Shown: positions 41,418 to 52,500 of the stretch, piece after piece
How the letters are laid out: each line of letters opens with the position of its first letter
Numbering within the stretch: position 1 is the first letter of the stretch
NCBI GenBank assembly: GCA_035771165.1
Contig: JAWNZC010000348.1
Coordinates: 5,682,001 to 5,746,000 of the forward strand
Length of the DNA stretch: 64,000 nucleotides
Source of the DNA: Paragorgia papillata
Lineage: Eukaryota > Cnidaria > Anthozoa > Scleralcyonacea > Coralliidae
Direction: 5' to 3'
The notes under the pieces: model-generated
Databases searched by the model: none
Told to the model about the DNA's origin: nothing
What the model saw: the letters and a program-made list of their open reading frames with translations, nothing else
Made by a program: the position numbers and the translations under genes

Positions 41418-41824
41418 TATAGAGTACATATGCACAAGAGAAGTATTTTTATTTGTATTATAAATTATAAAGAAAAAACAACAAACTATTAAAGAGTGCA
41501 TGGGATAGTTTTGAAAGTTTGATAGCTTTTCCCGCCAGGTGACGCCATCCTCATCTTCATACTCTGATAAGTGCACGGAGCCCAGCCAATCAGAGCGTGC
41601 GTAGAGGCCACCTTATTTTATAAATCATATTATATCAAAGCTATCACGCATCGACTAACTACACTGTGTAAATCGCTCCATGCAGTCCTCTCCGGAGTCT
41701 CCGGCACCTTTGTGAGACAAATTGCAAAAAAGACACATTGCATAGTCGTGCAACTGAAGTTCAAGAGATTAAGTCGTTGCAAGATAATTAAGTTTTAAGG
41801 TAAAGTAATGACGAGCACCAAATT

Positions 41825-42080
41825 GCTGCAACATTGTTGCGTTGCAAGTTGAATAGTTGAATAGCGTTGTTGCACGTATTACCACCTTAATCATTGTCAC
41901 GCAACAATGATTTTGTTGCAAGTTGAATCAGCATGTTGCAGCAAGTAGAACTTTATTTTTTCAACTTGCAAGAAAATCATTGTTGCGTGACAATGTTTAA
42001 GGTGGGTGGTAATACGCGCAACAACGCTTTTGAACTTGCAACTCAAGTGTAGAAAAATGTTGCCCGTATTACCTCACCTT
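41825..42080. repeat. Hairpin element rich in GTTGCAAGTTGAA words
   Basis: GCGTTGTTGCACGTATTACCACC / GGTGGTAATACGCGCAACAACGC and CATTGTCACGCAACAATGATTTT / AAAATCATTGTTGCGTGACAATG form long inverted arms. Intergenic. Confidence 0.75.
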
Positions 42081-42338
42081 TACTTACAAACGAACTATAC
42101 ACCGTATCTATAAAGAGAGCGCCAATTAATATTTTTATATGCAATTAAATAGTCCTTCATCCTCGTTCTTGTGTTTTATAATTGAAAGAACCTTTCACTA
42201 CAAGAACGAAGCTGGGAATGCTAATTTAATGCATATAAAAGAATATAAATTAGCGGCCATCTTTATGAATACGGTGTATATTTATTGGAAAAAGTTTTCA
42301 TATATTATTTATGCTAAGCGCGCGTCCTAACTACTAAT

Positions 42339-42912
42339 CAGGGCGCTTATGTACTGACCGGTGCAACGCCAGTCAATTCGCTGAGCGACGTTGTGATGCG
42401 GGAGGTTAGTAACGAGTAATGACTTTTTTGGTCAGCGGTGCTTACTCTGTGTATTAACATCGGCCGTTTCCCGATTTAACCGTTAAGATACAACAATCCC
42501 GCAATGTCACGCAATAATGTCACGCAATCCTTATATTTCATGTTTGGGTGTATAAAAGCAGGAAAAACAAAATAAATGGCGAGTAACTTTGATTTAGACG
42601 GAGTTTCCAGTTTGAGTTTGCGAGACGATACCGACAGTGATGGTATCCAAAATAAACTGTTCTCTTTGACACAGGTTTCTACACAAAATACATACTGATG
42701 CAGTAATAGAAGTAATATTTTATCTGTAAATCCAATCATTTTCTTCTCACATGAAAAACTTAAAGAAAAAATAGTGATAATCTTCCGATACACGAATTAC
42801 TGCTTTTGCTCCAATTTTCTTCAAAAGTACGCTAGTGCCAGTCTACTTCCGCATCACACGTCGATCAGCGAATTGACTGGTGTTGCACCGCCCAGTATAT
42901 ATAAGCGCCCTG
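42339..42912. mobile_element. hAT-type MITE with 8-bp target duplication
   Basis: The ends CAGGGCGCTTATGTACTG and its inverted counterpart AGTATATATAAGCGCCCTG extend into long arms (GGTGCAACGCCAGTCAATTC / GAATTGACTGGTGTTGCACC). An exact 8-bp repeat CTACTAAT flanks it (42331-42338 and 42913-42920). The 574 bp carry no transposase; a non-autonomous hAT derivative. Confidence 0.88.
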
Positions 42913-43300
42913 CTACTAATAGGCCTCTCCGCATAAAGTGAATGGATTACGTGATCTTTCTTTTTAACAATTCTGATTGGTTAATGTTCAATGTTTGTCC
43001 GAAGTTTTGGATGTCCGACGTTTTGCGAGAGCCAATCAAATCACTCAACGCGTTTCCACGCACTTCGTGCGGAAAGGTCTGTTATATAATTACACATGCA
43101 TACACCTGTAAACCTTATTTCAATATTCAAATTAAGTTTCGCTGCAGAGATGTCCCACCTGCGTTCTTGTTTTTCAGTATTCGTGTTATTTTATACATAG
43201 CAAATCTTTTTTTCTCTAGGTTCTTTAATGTAGAGAGCATGCAACTATAACCTTCCAGTTCGACAAACTGTAATTTCTTGACGCAATACCACATTCTGTC

Positions 43301-46300
43301 ATGAAGAAAAATAACGGTCATGCGACGTCCTTGTGGAAGAGACTTAACGTTCGGAGTGTATTAATCGCTTTTATTGTTTTTTCGTCATTCGTTTATGTTA
43401 TAATGTATGTGGATATGGAAATTCCTAAGAACTCTTTGGTACAATTACAAAATCTAAAAAGAAACCAAAAACTACGAGCTATTGTTTTAGAAACGGTTAA
43501 ACCAATGGCGAAATCAACAACGAAACCAACACTGAAATTGACAGAGAAACCAACATCGAAATTGACAGAGAAGCTAGTAGCAAAACAAACGGTCAAATCG
43601 ACAATGAAACCAACAACAAAAGCTGAAGAAAAATCAACGACGAACTCATCACAGGTGCTTGTGCATCTGAATGCTTCACTTTGTCCTAATATGACTATTC
43701 ACAAAGAAGACAAAGAAGCCTCTTTTAACGGGATGGCATGTCATCCTCGCATGCCAACAGAAGCCTCTTGTAGGTATACAGCAAAGTCTTTTAAAGCTAG
43801 ACCATCCATACTGATATGCAAAGATAAAAAAGATCCACCATATGAACTATGTACTATCTCTGTACAGAACAATACGGCCGTGACATCAACACTTCTGGTG
43901 AAGTGTAATTTCTCTGTATGTGACAAAGATAAAGATATGTTCATTGAATATATTGACCCTTCAAGTGGCAAGTTGAGAAAACAAAAAATAGTAAAAGGAA
44001 CCCCATCTGAAACAATAGAAAACATCATCAAAGACGCCGCGCGTCTGGCTAGGAAAGATGGCTTTAATTTCATTGTTGTGAATTGTACTAAAGCAAATAA
44101 CGAAAGCAGCATTTCACAAATGCTTACTGTACTACCAGAACTGCAGCTTGTCAAGGGGAAAGAAATACCACAGGGAGCTAAGATAAATGTGAATGTGATT
44201 CTCTTGGATTCTATTTCAAGAGCACATTTCTATCGCTCATTACCTAAGACTGTCGACTACTTGCGACAAAAACAAACAGATGCGCAGCTTGAAGCGCACT
44301 TATTAGAATTTGAGCTTTTCCAGGCTATTCACGGACACACCCATGAGAACGAGAATGCGTTTTTCAGTGGACATCTGTATCCTGCAAACTATACCAAGAA
44401 ACAAATTTCAAGAGCTTCCACTCACCCTGAGATTTTATTCGGGGTTTTTAAACGCGCAGGATATCAGACAATATACATGGAAGATCTTTGTTGGAAAGGT
44501 TACTACGGACTTATGGCAAGTTTTAAAGCAGGAGGATGGAAGTCTCTACAGCAGAAGTTAAGCACATCTAACATTGATTCAACAGGTTTCTGAATAATGT
44601 TTTTATTGTTACCTTGAGTATTAAGTATAACTAAACTAAGCTACGTTAGTGGCGGAGGTCCAAGGTCACTAACTTTCGCTTAGTTATCGACCTCGAGGCA
44701 ACAAACCTACTCTAGACGTAGTTTTAAAGCAATATAATAGGTCATTTAATATGCAAGGTCACTAACCTAAATATTACTGCATGAATGAACTAAGCCTGCA
44801 GACTATTTCTCTCGTTCTCCCCACTCAGTTGCAGTCAGTCTGGTTACTGATCTACTGTAAAAATAGGAAATGATTTAACAATTTTGTATCTCATTAATTA
44901 TCAGTTTATTTTTACCCCAAAACATTTGATTAGCTAATTTTTATCCAAGGAGAGGGGTGGGGGTGAATAAGGATACGAAAATCCGACAATTCGTTAATCT
45001 TTTTTGGACAAATCTATCAATCCGCACTGATTTTTTGTTGAAATCCGAATCCGCTGTTGAATTCGCACGATTTACGCAAATTTCATTTCAACACGCTGAC
45101 AATTACTTGAACATGTGTTGACTTGTCTAAAAGATTGAATCATTGAATTCTAAGATTGAATCATTGAGTCCTAAGATTGAATCATTGAATCCTAAGATTG
45201 AATCATTGAATCCTAAGATTGAATAATTGAGTTCTAAGATTAAATAATTGAATCCTAAGATTGAATCATTAAATCCTAAAACTGGATTATTAAATCCTAA
45301 GATTGAATCATTGAATCCTGAGATTGAATCATTGAATCCTAACATGGAGTCATTGAATCGTAAGATTGAATAATTGAATCCTGAGATTGAATCATTGAAT
45401 CATAAGATTGAATGCTTGAGTTTTAAAATTAAATCCTGAGACTGTACTGAATCCTTGAATCCTAACATTGAATTCTAAGATTGAATCATTGAATCGTAAC
45501 ATTGAATTGTAAGATCGAATTATTGAATCCTGAGGTCATTGACTCCTAAGATTGGAATAATGAATCATTTGAATCTTTGGACTCAATGTTCTTAGGATTC
45601 AATAATGATAGGATTTACTGATTTGGGGATTGAACGATTTAATTCTAAAAGTAATTAATTATTGAATTCTAAGATTTGATGTTTAAATTTTAGGATTCAA
45701 TGATGGTATATGATTTTAGTGAGAGGATTACACTCGTTCTCATACTTATGTTTTATGTTGTAGGTATAACAGATTCTTCGTGTAAAATTCTCAATCGTTA
45801 TGGCTCGAACACGCAATTCTATGCGGGAAAAAATCATCAAATATGTTTCAATGGTAGACACCATCATGAATATTTTCTCGACTATATTACTAGTTACTTT
45901 AAAGCTGTTGGGAAAACTCCTCAAAGCAAACCTTTATTCTCTATGATGGCTTTAAATATCGCCCATGATGACGTCGGAGTGCGTGTTCAAACTTTGGATA
46001 AACATCTCATGAATTTCATCGATGCATTGTCGAAAGAGGATAACACAGTGACATTTATCTATGCTGATCATGGCAACACTTACACTTATTATCAAGTTGC
46101 AATGCTCGAGGGTAGACTAGAGATGTACCACCCAATGATGTTAGGTGTCATACCAAAGAAAATGGCTGGAAAGCTTGGTGAGCAAGCTATTCTTAATGTG
46201 AGAAGCAATCAACATCGTTTGCTTAACTTGATTGATCTTCGAGCTGGATTGGTCGAACTTTCAAAGTATGACGGGCGCTTTAAGTTCAGCCCAACTGGAA

Positions 46301-47220
46301 TATTTGGTAACATATCGAAAAAAAGAGTATGCGATGATCTCGAGTTGACTAAAGCGAGTATTTGTATTTGTCAGGGTTGGTACATTCCTGTTGAAAACAC
46401 CACTATGCAGATGGCTATAGCAGAATTTGCTATTGGACAGTTAAACAACAAACTTCAAGACATGCTAATGCTTTCACGAAAAAAGAACGGAGTGTTCGAT
46501 AGGCGACACTACCTTTCCGGTTCCTGTCAGAGATTACAAATACAAAGTTTTAAAAATATGAGACAAAGGAAGATATCAAAAGGACGTTTATCCACAACAA
46601 TGGATATTAAAGTACAGTCGTCAAATATCCTAAACCAAGAAGAACTCTTCACGGTCAACGTAGAGTCTAATGAAAAGGCTGACGCTGGGCATTCACTTGA
46701 AATGAAGTTGGCAACATTTGAAAGAATATCTATGTACGGACCTTATGAAGAATGTGCTGACGATAATATCGAACTTCAGCTCTGCATTTGCAACAAAAAG
46801 AATTCCCCGTTGCCAACTAGAGTGGAACAGAAGGAACCAGAGTGGAACACCTGGTCTACTAGTACTCGATTAAAAAGGCCACTTACAAAAAGCCATTATA
46901 TTTACGAAATTGTTCGTAAATCTTCTAATGTTAGCCAGCTTAATCGTTGTATTCTTCTCATATATCGTTCTTTTCAAGAAAAGAAAAGCCGCGACAAGTC
47001 TGTGAAACTAAAAGTTTACGAATTAGCCAATATTTGCCATGATAAGAATTTTACCATATATGTTGGTGCCGTTGAAGCGAAGGACGTCGTATCTTCCATA
47101 AAACTGCCCAAGACCGTCAAGCTTGAACCTCAGTCAATATATTTTGTAACTGCCATAAAGGCGGAAAAGAATCAGCTTCAAACAAAATTAAACTTACACA
47201 CACGTATAGTTAATAGGTAG
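43301..47220 (+). CDS. Type II membrane protein, DUF229 / alkaline-phosphatase-like fold
   Basis: Two exons, 43301-44585 and 45764-47220, join in phase (ACAG|GTTTCT donor, GTTGTAG acceptor) to give about 913 residues. Residues about 20-37 form a membrane anchor after a basic N-terminus, then a Thr/Lys-rich stalk (about 68-115), then the lumenal domain. ILLDSISRAHFYRSLPKT supplies the first metal-ligand Asp and nucleophile region of the sulfatase/alkaline phosphatase superfamily; FIYADHGNTYTYY in exon 2 supplies the second metal site (DHG). PF02995-like proteins of this layout are common in invertebrates and substrates are unknown. Several N-glycosylation sequons are visible. Golgi or cell-surface location is inferred from topology. 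The donor is weak, so the join should be confirmed with cDNA. Confidence 0.85.
45127..45700. repeat. Minisatellite, 21-bp unit, in the DUF229 gene intron
   Basis: The unit ATTGAATCATTGAATCCTAAG repeats about 19 times with drift between 45133 and 45540, then decays toward the acceptor of exon 2. The single open frame across it (a repeated LGFNDSI peptide on the minus strand) is an artefact. Confidence 0.93.
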
Positions 47221-47920
47221 TACCATGGATTGTAAAAGGACAATTGTTATGCTCGTTTCGGATAAGGTTTTTGTTTGGGTTAGGTGTTAAATCATGTAGT
47301 CAGGATCCTAAATATAGGTAGGGTGGTGATCCGTCAGCACTATAACAGTCTTTCTCAAGACTACACCAACCTAGACGAGTAACTTTGTACAAATATGTAC
47401 TAATACAAATCAATGTATCTTTATGAATGGAATATACTGATATTTATATACTTTATAAATGGAATATAATTTATAAACTTTATTATTTATTATAATGTTA
47501 TAAATCGAATATACTAAGACTTTATCAACCGTGAATGAGGTCTGTACGGAAAAATATCAGACCAAAGTCTTGAGAGTACGGAGCAAGCCGCAGGTATTAA
47601 AAGGTTCGTACAAAAAAGGACTGAAGTTTGATATTTTCCTATACAGAGTGAGTGAACGAGGTTAGTAAATCGTTTTGGCAATTTCAATATTTTTAATACT
47701 TATTAATACATTACTGCATCAAAATCAGTGTGAAAACTGAAAACCTCCGAAGGCTCCGAAATTAACACCACGAGAAAAAACGGACCACGGTCCGGACACA
47801 TTGATCATTCAGAAGTCAGAACATCGCAGACATAAATAATGATATTCATAAGTTGACTCACGTTTTATAGCGTAAGTGATAAGTCAGTACTATCATTCGA
47901 CCTTCAGCTCCCAACTTGAC

Positions 47921-47992
47921 CTCTAGTGTAGCTCAGTTGGTAGAGCATCGGACTAGGAAACCGAAGGTCGCGGCCAAGTAGAGTTTTCTCTA
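47921..47992 (+). mobile_element. tRNA-derived SINE head
   Basis: GTGTAGCTCAGTTGGTAGAG is an excellent tRNA D-arm and A-box; an anticodon-arm-like stem with loop CTAGGAA follows. The T-arm is replaced by CCAAGTAGAG with its own small hairpin (GTAGAGTTTTCTCTAC), so no complete cloverleaf can form. A SINE remnant, not a tRNA gene. Confidence 0.7.
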
Positions 47993-48487
47993 CTTGTCCG
48001 GCATGGTTATATATTGCCGCGAAAACAGTTAAGAAAAAAATAGGAATAGACTTATTAGTATTATTTATGGGTATGTTTTGGTACAGAACTAATAGTAGTG
48101 TTAGAGGCCATGCCCACCAATGACTTATAAGACGTGTTTGAAAGTATCCGCCATTTTGAATTTTGCAAGGGGTGGGATATATATACAACAATGATCGCCT
48201 CTCAAAATTAAGAATTGGAGGACGTTTCAGGGATAAGTTGGATACATGCATGACAACAAATCAGCCACATACACATTAGCATAAAATAAAACAATTTGCA
48301 AGACACTTGCTTTGTTAAACGTACTAAAAACTATAACTTCAAAGTTTTATTTCGATCAATTCACCACAATTAGAAAAAGCAACAAAAAGATAGGCTCATG
48401 CTAAACTTGAAACTCAGAAATTGTCTGCATATCATCAAAGGAAGCCCGTTTAAAATAAAATAAAATAATCAAATACGTAATGGAAAC

Positions 48488-48625
48488 TAGGGGCGTCGGA
48501 GCGACGATGAAAGTGGAGGGGCCCAAATAATCTAGGGGGGTCCGGGGGCATGCCCCACCGGAAAATTTGTGGGGAAAAAGTGGGGGGGCCCAGCCCCCCC
48601 GGCCCCCCCGCTTCCGACGGCCCTG
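48488..48625. mobile_element. hAT-type MITE, 138 bp, 8-bp target duplication
   Basis: The ends TAGGGGCGTCGGAG and CTTCCGACGGCCCTG are imperfect inverted repeats, flanked by ATGGAAAC at 48480-48487 and 48626-48633. The interior is a G/C-run-rich foldback (GGTCCGGGGGCATGCCCCACC). No ORF. Confidence 0.8.
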
Positions 48626-49590
48626 ATGGAAACTAGGAAAAAATCTTAAGAAAAACACGGATTTAAGATGTCAATATAAATAGATGTCGAAAAGACTGAT
48701 GTATAAAAAGTATGACAGGTGCATAAACATTTTATATTTCAAAAATCACAAGCTAGAATCCCTATTAGATTGGATAAAAAAGAACAAAACACTTACTGTC
48801 TCCTGGATTAATCCTCCACATGCATTCAGTATAAATCACATACAGGTTGGCAAGTGGGAATCATTAAAATAAATATAATGTAAAACAGTAAAAACACTAA
48901 AACCATTCGACATTCGTATTAAAAGGCCGCTATCGTCGTCATTTCTACATCTAGAGTTTGATGTTCGAAATGTTTTGGCGAAGGATATTGCACTTCACAT
49001 TCCTTTATCTTTAAATTCACTAATTCAGTTAATTTCCCGGCGTAAAAAACAAAGAAATTCAGTGCTGAAATACATCCATCGTCCACTCCACACCGGTTAT
49101 CAACTGGATGTAAAAAACCTGGATTAAAAAGTCCTAGGGCGAGTTCCTTTTGCCCTTATAAATCCGCCATTTTGTGGCGACAATTTTTTGACTGACAGGA
49201 GATAGGAGCCCGCATTCTAGGTATATTATTTATTATTTCTATGGCTGGAGCCTACCAACCCTACGCGTCAGGTGCTAGTCAGGTGCTTGCAGAATTATGC
49301 TGTACATGCAGAAGCACAGCTAACAGCCTATAAACGCAGTCGTATTTATAATTTACTGTACTGTCTTCTTGTATCCACGATTCCACGACTACGAGGTTGA
49401 TTTGACATATCATATCATTGACAACGAATAGTCCTAATAGATATTTAAATTAAAAAAGGAGAAAGTTTAGATCTACTTCGTTCATTCATTCAGTATATTA
49501 TCAGGCTTGGCAGGCTTGCGAGTCGTGGCTTTATATTAAACTGGTAGACACCACATATATTCTGTGGTAGACATTTAATACTAGCTGAAA

Positions 49591-52500
49591 ATGGAAGCAA
49601 ATTCTGCAAAGACACGGCATTGGGCACCTCTTGCCTATCTGGCACAAGCACAAAAAGGTATTATATAAGATACTACAGATTTCGTAGCTTTATACGTAAC
49701 ATATTAAATTTATGTGGTATTTATTTAGTTATTTTATGAACTAATCAAACAATTTTTTGTCTAAATTAGAAACGAATATTGCACTTCTAATTTTGAATCA
49801 GCCATTGTCTCAAAATTTGTATGAGAAACTAAAAATACTCTGGAATATTGGTAAGCCCTTGACCTTGTGTGACTTACTGACTTTGAGTGATCTTATGTGA
49901 CCTTGGGCCGGTGGCCTTGTGCGATATAAAATAACAAAATGTATAGAATAGATTGTGTTTATATCAATTATATCAATTTTCTAGCTACTGTTACTATATG
50001 TGTGGATGGAGGAGCAAATGAACTTTATAATTTCTCAAAAGAAAGTGAGAAGTATGATTTTTCTTTATGACTACTGAGACTACCAGTACATATATATATT
50101 ATACAGTAATAGACCTTTGCAAACCACAAAACACCCACAGGTGCAGTAGTCAAAACAAAATTGAAAAGGAGTACTTGAGGCATGCAGTTACTCATGACTG
50201 AACAGGACAAGTACTGCACTTTTTTTCAAAGTTGTCTACCAGATTGCCCATAATGTACTATTTTGTTAGAAAGGTTTATGCTTTCTATAATATGCAATAA
50301 ACTTCCAGTAATAAGTCTTCATGAAGTACAACCTTTATGTTAAAAAGTAATTTCCAATCATGATTATAAATCCCCCTAATTAAGCCCATGAGGTTGTGTA
50401 TATATTAATTAACCCATTGACAGTTGAAACAGCCAAAACCCACTTTTTTATTACTTATGCTGTCTAACTTCAGACAATTCTACTTGTCAGAAATGTTTCA
50501 TTACTTAAAGTACCGTACTTACAACATGAAAATTAAGTTTGTCTTATTTAAAAGAACATTTGAAATAACAGAGTAACATATTTAGCATTGGTGATGTAAG
50601 GAACAGATGCACATGCTTTCTTTGAATTAAATTTGGTTTGATTATAGCAAAGATACATTTGCATATCAAACAAACTGAAATATCTCAACAACGAAATTAA
50701 GGGAACTAAAAACTGCAAAATATGTTACTTTGTCATTTCAAATGTTCTTTCAAATAAGACAAACTTAATTTTCGTGTCATCTATAGGATCTTTAACCAGT
50801 AACATCATTAGAATACAGTGGTGTAAATCCTGCTCATCTAAGATCTCATAAGACAAAACATCCAGCATGCAACTTGATTTCTTTGTTTAGTGAAAATCCA
50901 GCTTATTATGCCAAACAATTTTCTTCAAGAGAAATTTACAGTACTGTATCTGTAAATGGGTTAAGCTTAATACATTTATGTACATCTCAGAATGTTACTT
51001 AATTGAGTTCATTATAATATATATGAAATCTTGTTATTTTGTTTAGTGGTAAGTGGCTACCTCAACTTATAACTGGAGATTTTGATTCAATTAAAGAAAG
51101 TGTTCTAGAATACTATCGGCAGAAAGTAAGTTTTTCTTACAAGAGTGCATTGTACATAATGCTGAACTGTTGGTTTCCAAAACGTGTGAGAAAATGTTAG
51201 CATTCTATGGAATACTCCATCAATACATACCTGTAACAAACTGTCATCAATGCTATGGAAGATTCCATAGGATGTATAGAATATTCTATAGGATTTAGAT
51301 TATGCCTTAAAATATTCCATAGTCTCATAATTCTATTAATAGAATATTAAAAATTGTATACAATTCTAGAATTCTATACAGTATGAGTATTGGATTTAGA
51401 AATGCCTTAGAATTTTTAGAGTTCCAAAATTCTATAAAATATTTTATACACAGTAGTAGCTAGTTAGTACAGTACAGTACTGTACTGTACTGTACTGTGC
51501 TGTACTGTAGGGTTTTTAAAAAAATCACTGTAAGATTCTTTAGAATGTTCTGTCTGAGTGTATACTTTCATCTTCCACTGCAGTTTGTACTTCTTACCAA
51601 TTGTTAATGACTGATTATTTAGAGCTCTAAAATTAAACCTAAAGTACAGTAATACATTTATTAACATGGGGAAATTTAAAGGATGATGCAATCAATCTGT
51701 GCAAAATCTTCAATATGACATTGTTTTATTTGTACGGTTTATGTATCTCCCATTTCTCCTAGGACCCCCCCCCCCCTCCCTCAAGGTGAGATTGAGGATC
51801 AGTGTCAGGACAAACTATATGTAGGAGCCAGACAATCAACTGAGCCTTTAGTTTATCTTCCCTGAGTGGCTTTCAATCTTGAACTTTATTACAATACAGG
51901 GTGTGAAGGTGGTTTCTACTCCAAGTCAAGATCACACAGATTTTACCAAAGCAATACATCACCTTATATCAAGTTGCAGTGACAAAGAGGTACAGTATAT
52001 TTTAAAGTAAATTGTGACTTGAAGAAAGCATGCAGCTCATTGATACTCATCAGCAGATTGATTTGTTTTAAATGTGGTTACTCGTCAACTAGAACAGAAA
52101 AACTTAAATCATTTTTGGCTTTTTACAAATGGAAAAATAGGAATTTGCTGATGGCTAATAATATTAAAATACTCATTAATAATTCATGACGAAAACACAA
52201 AAGAAATCAATACCGTAGCAGTGGTTGTAAATCGGATACAGCATCGTCCTGATTTACATAAACTTTAGCTTCGATTTTCTCGTCTAAAACAGATCGTATA
52301 CCCAAAATAGTTGGTGAACTTGATTAGTTAGTCGTTAGATGCCTTTGTATTTTAGATCAAATACTGTACAGCTCGGCTGCTCATGCTGTATCTATTACTT
52401 AACCCTCAGTATGGTCTTTCCTTCTTCCGTTTACAAATAAACTTATTTAGCAGCCAGTAGAGGCAAATGGTGAAGGACACTCGTAGGAGGAAACAGTTAC

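Larger units (their letters stand above)
47221..49590. other. Intergenic between DUF229-like gene and TPK1
   Basis: Besides the SINE head (47921) and the hAT MITE (48488-48625) I see no gene. An AT-rich segment near 47400-47520 follows the upstream gene and may hold its 3' UTR. Near 49170 the word CCGCCATTTTGTGG resembles a YY1-type promoter motif, about 420 bp before the TPK1 start. Confidence 0.5.

Noticed and set aside
47921..47992. Functional tRNA gene
   Set aside because: The T-arm and 3' acceptor half are missing and the anticodon stem has a mismatch.
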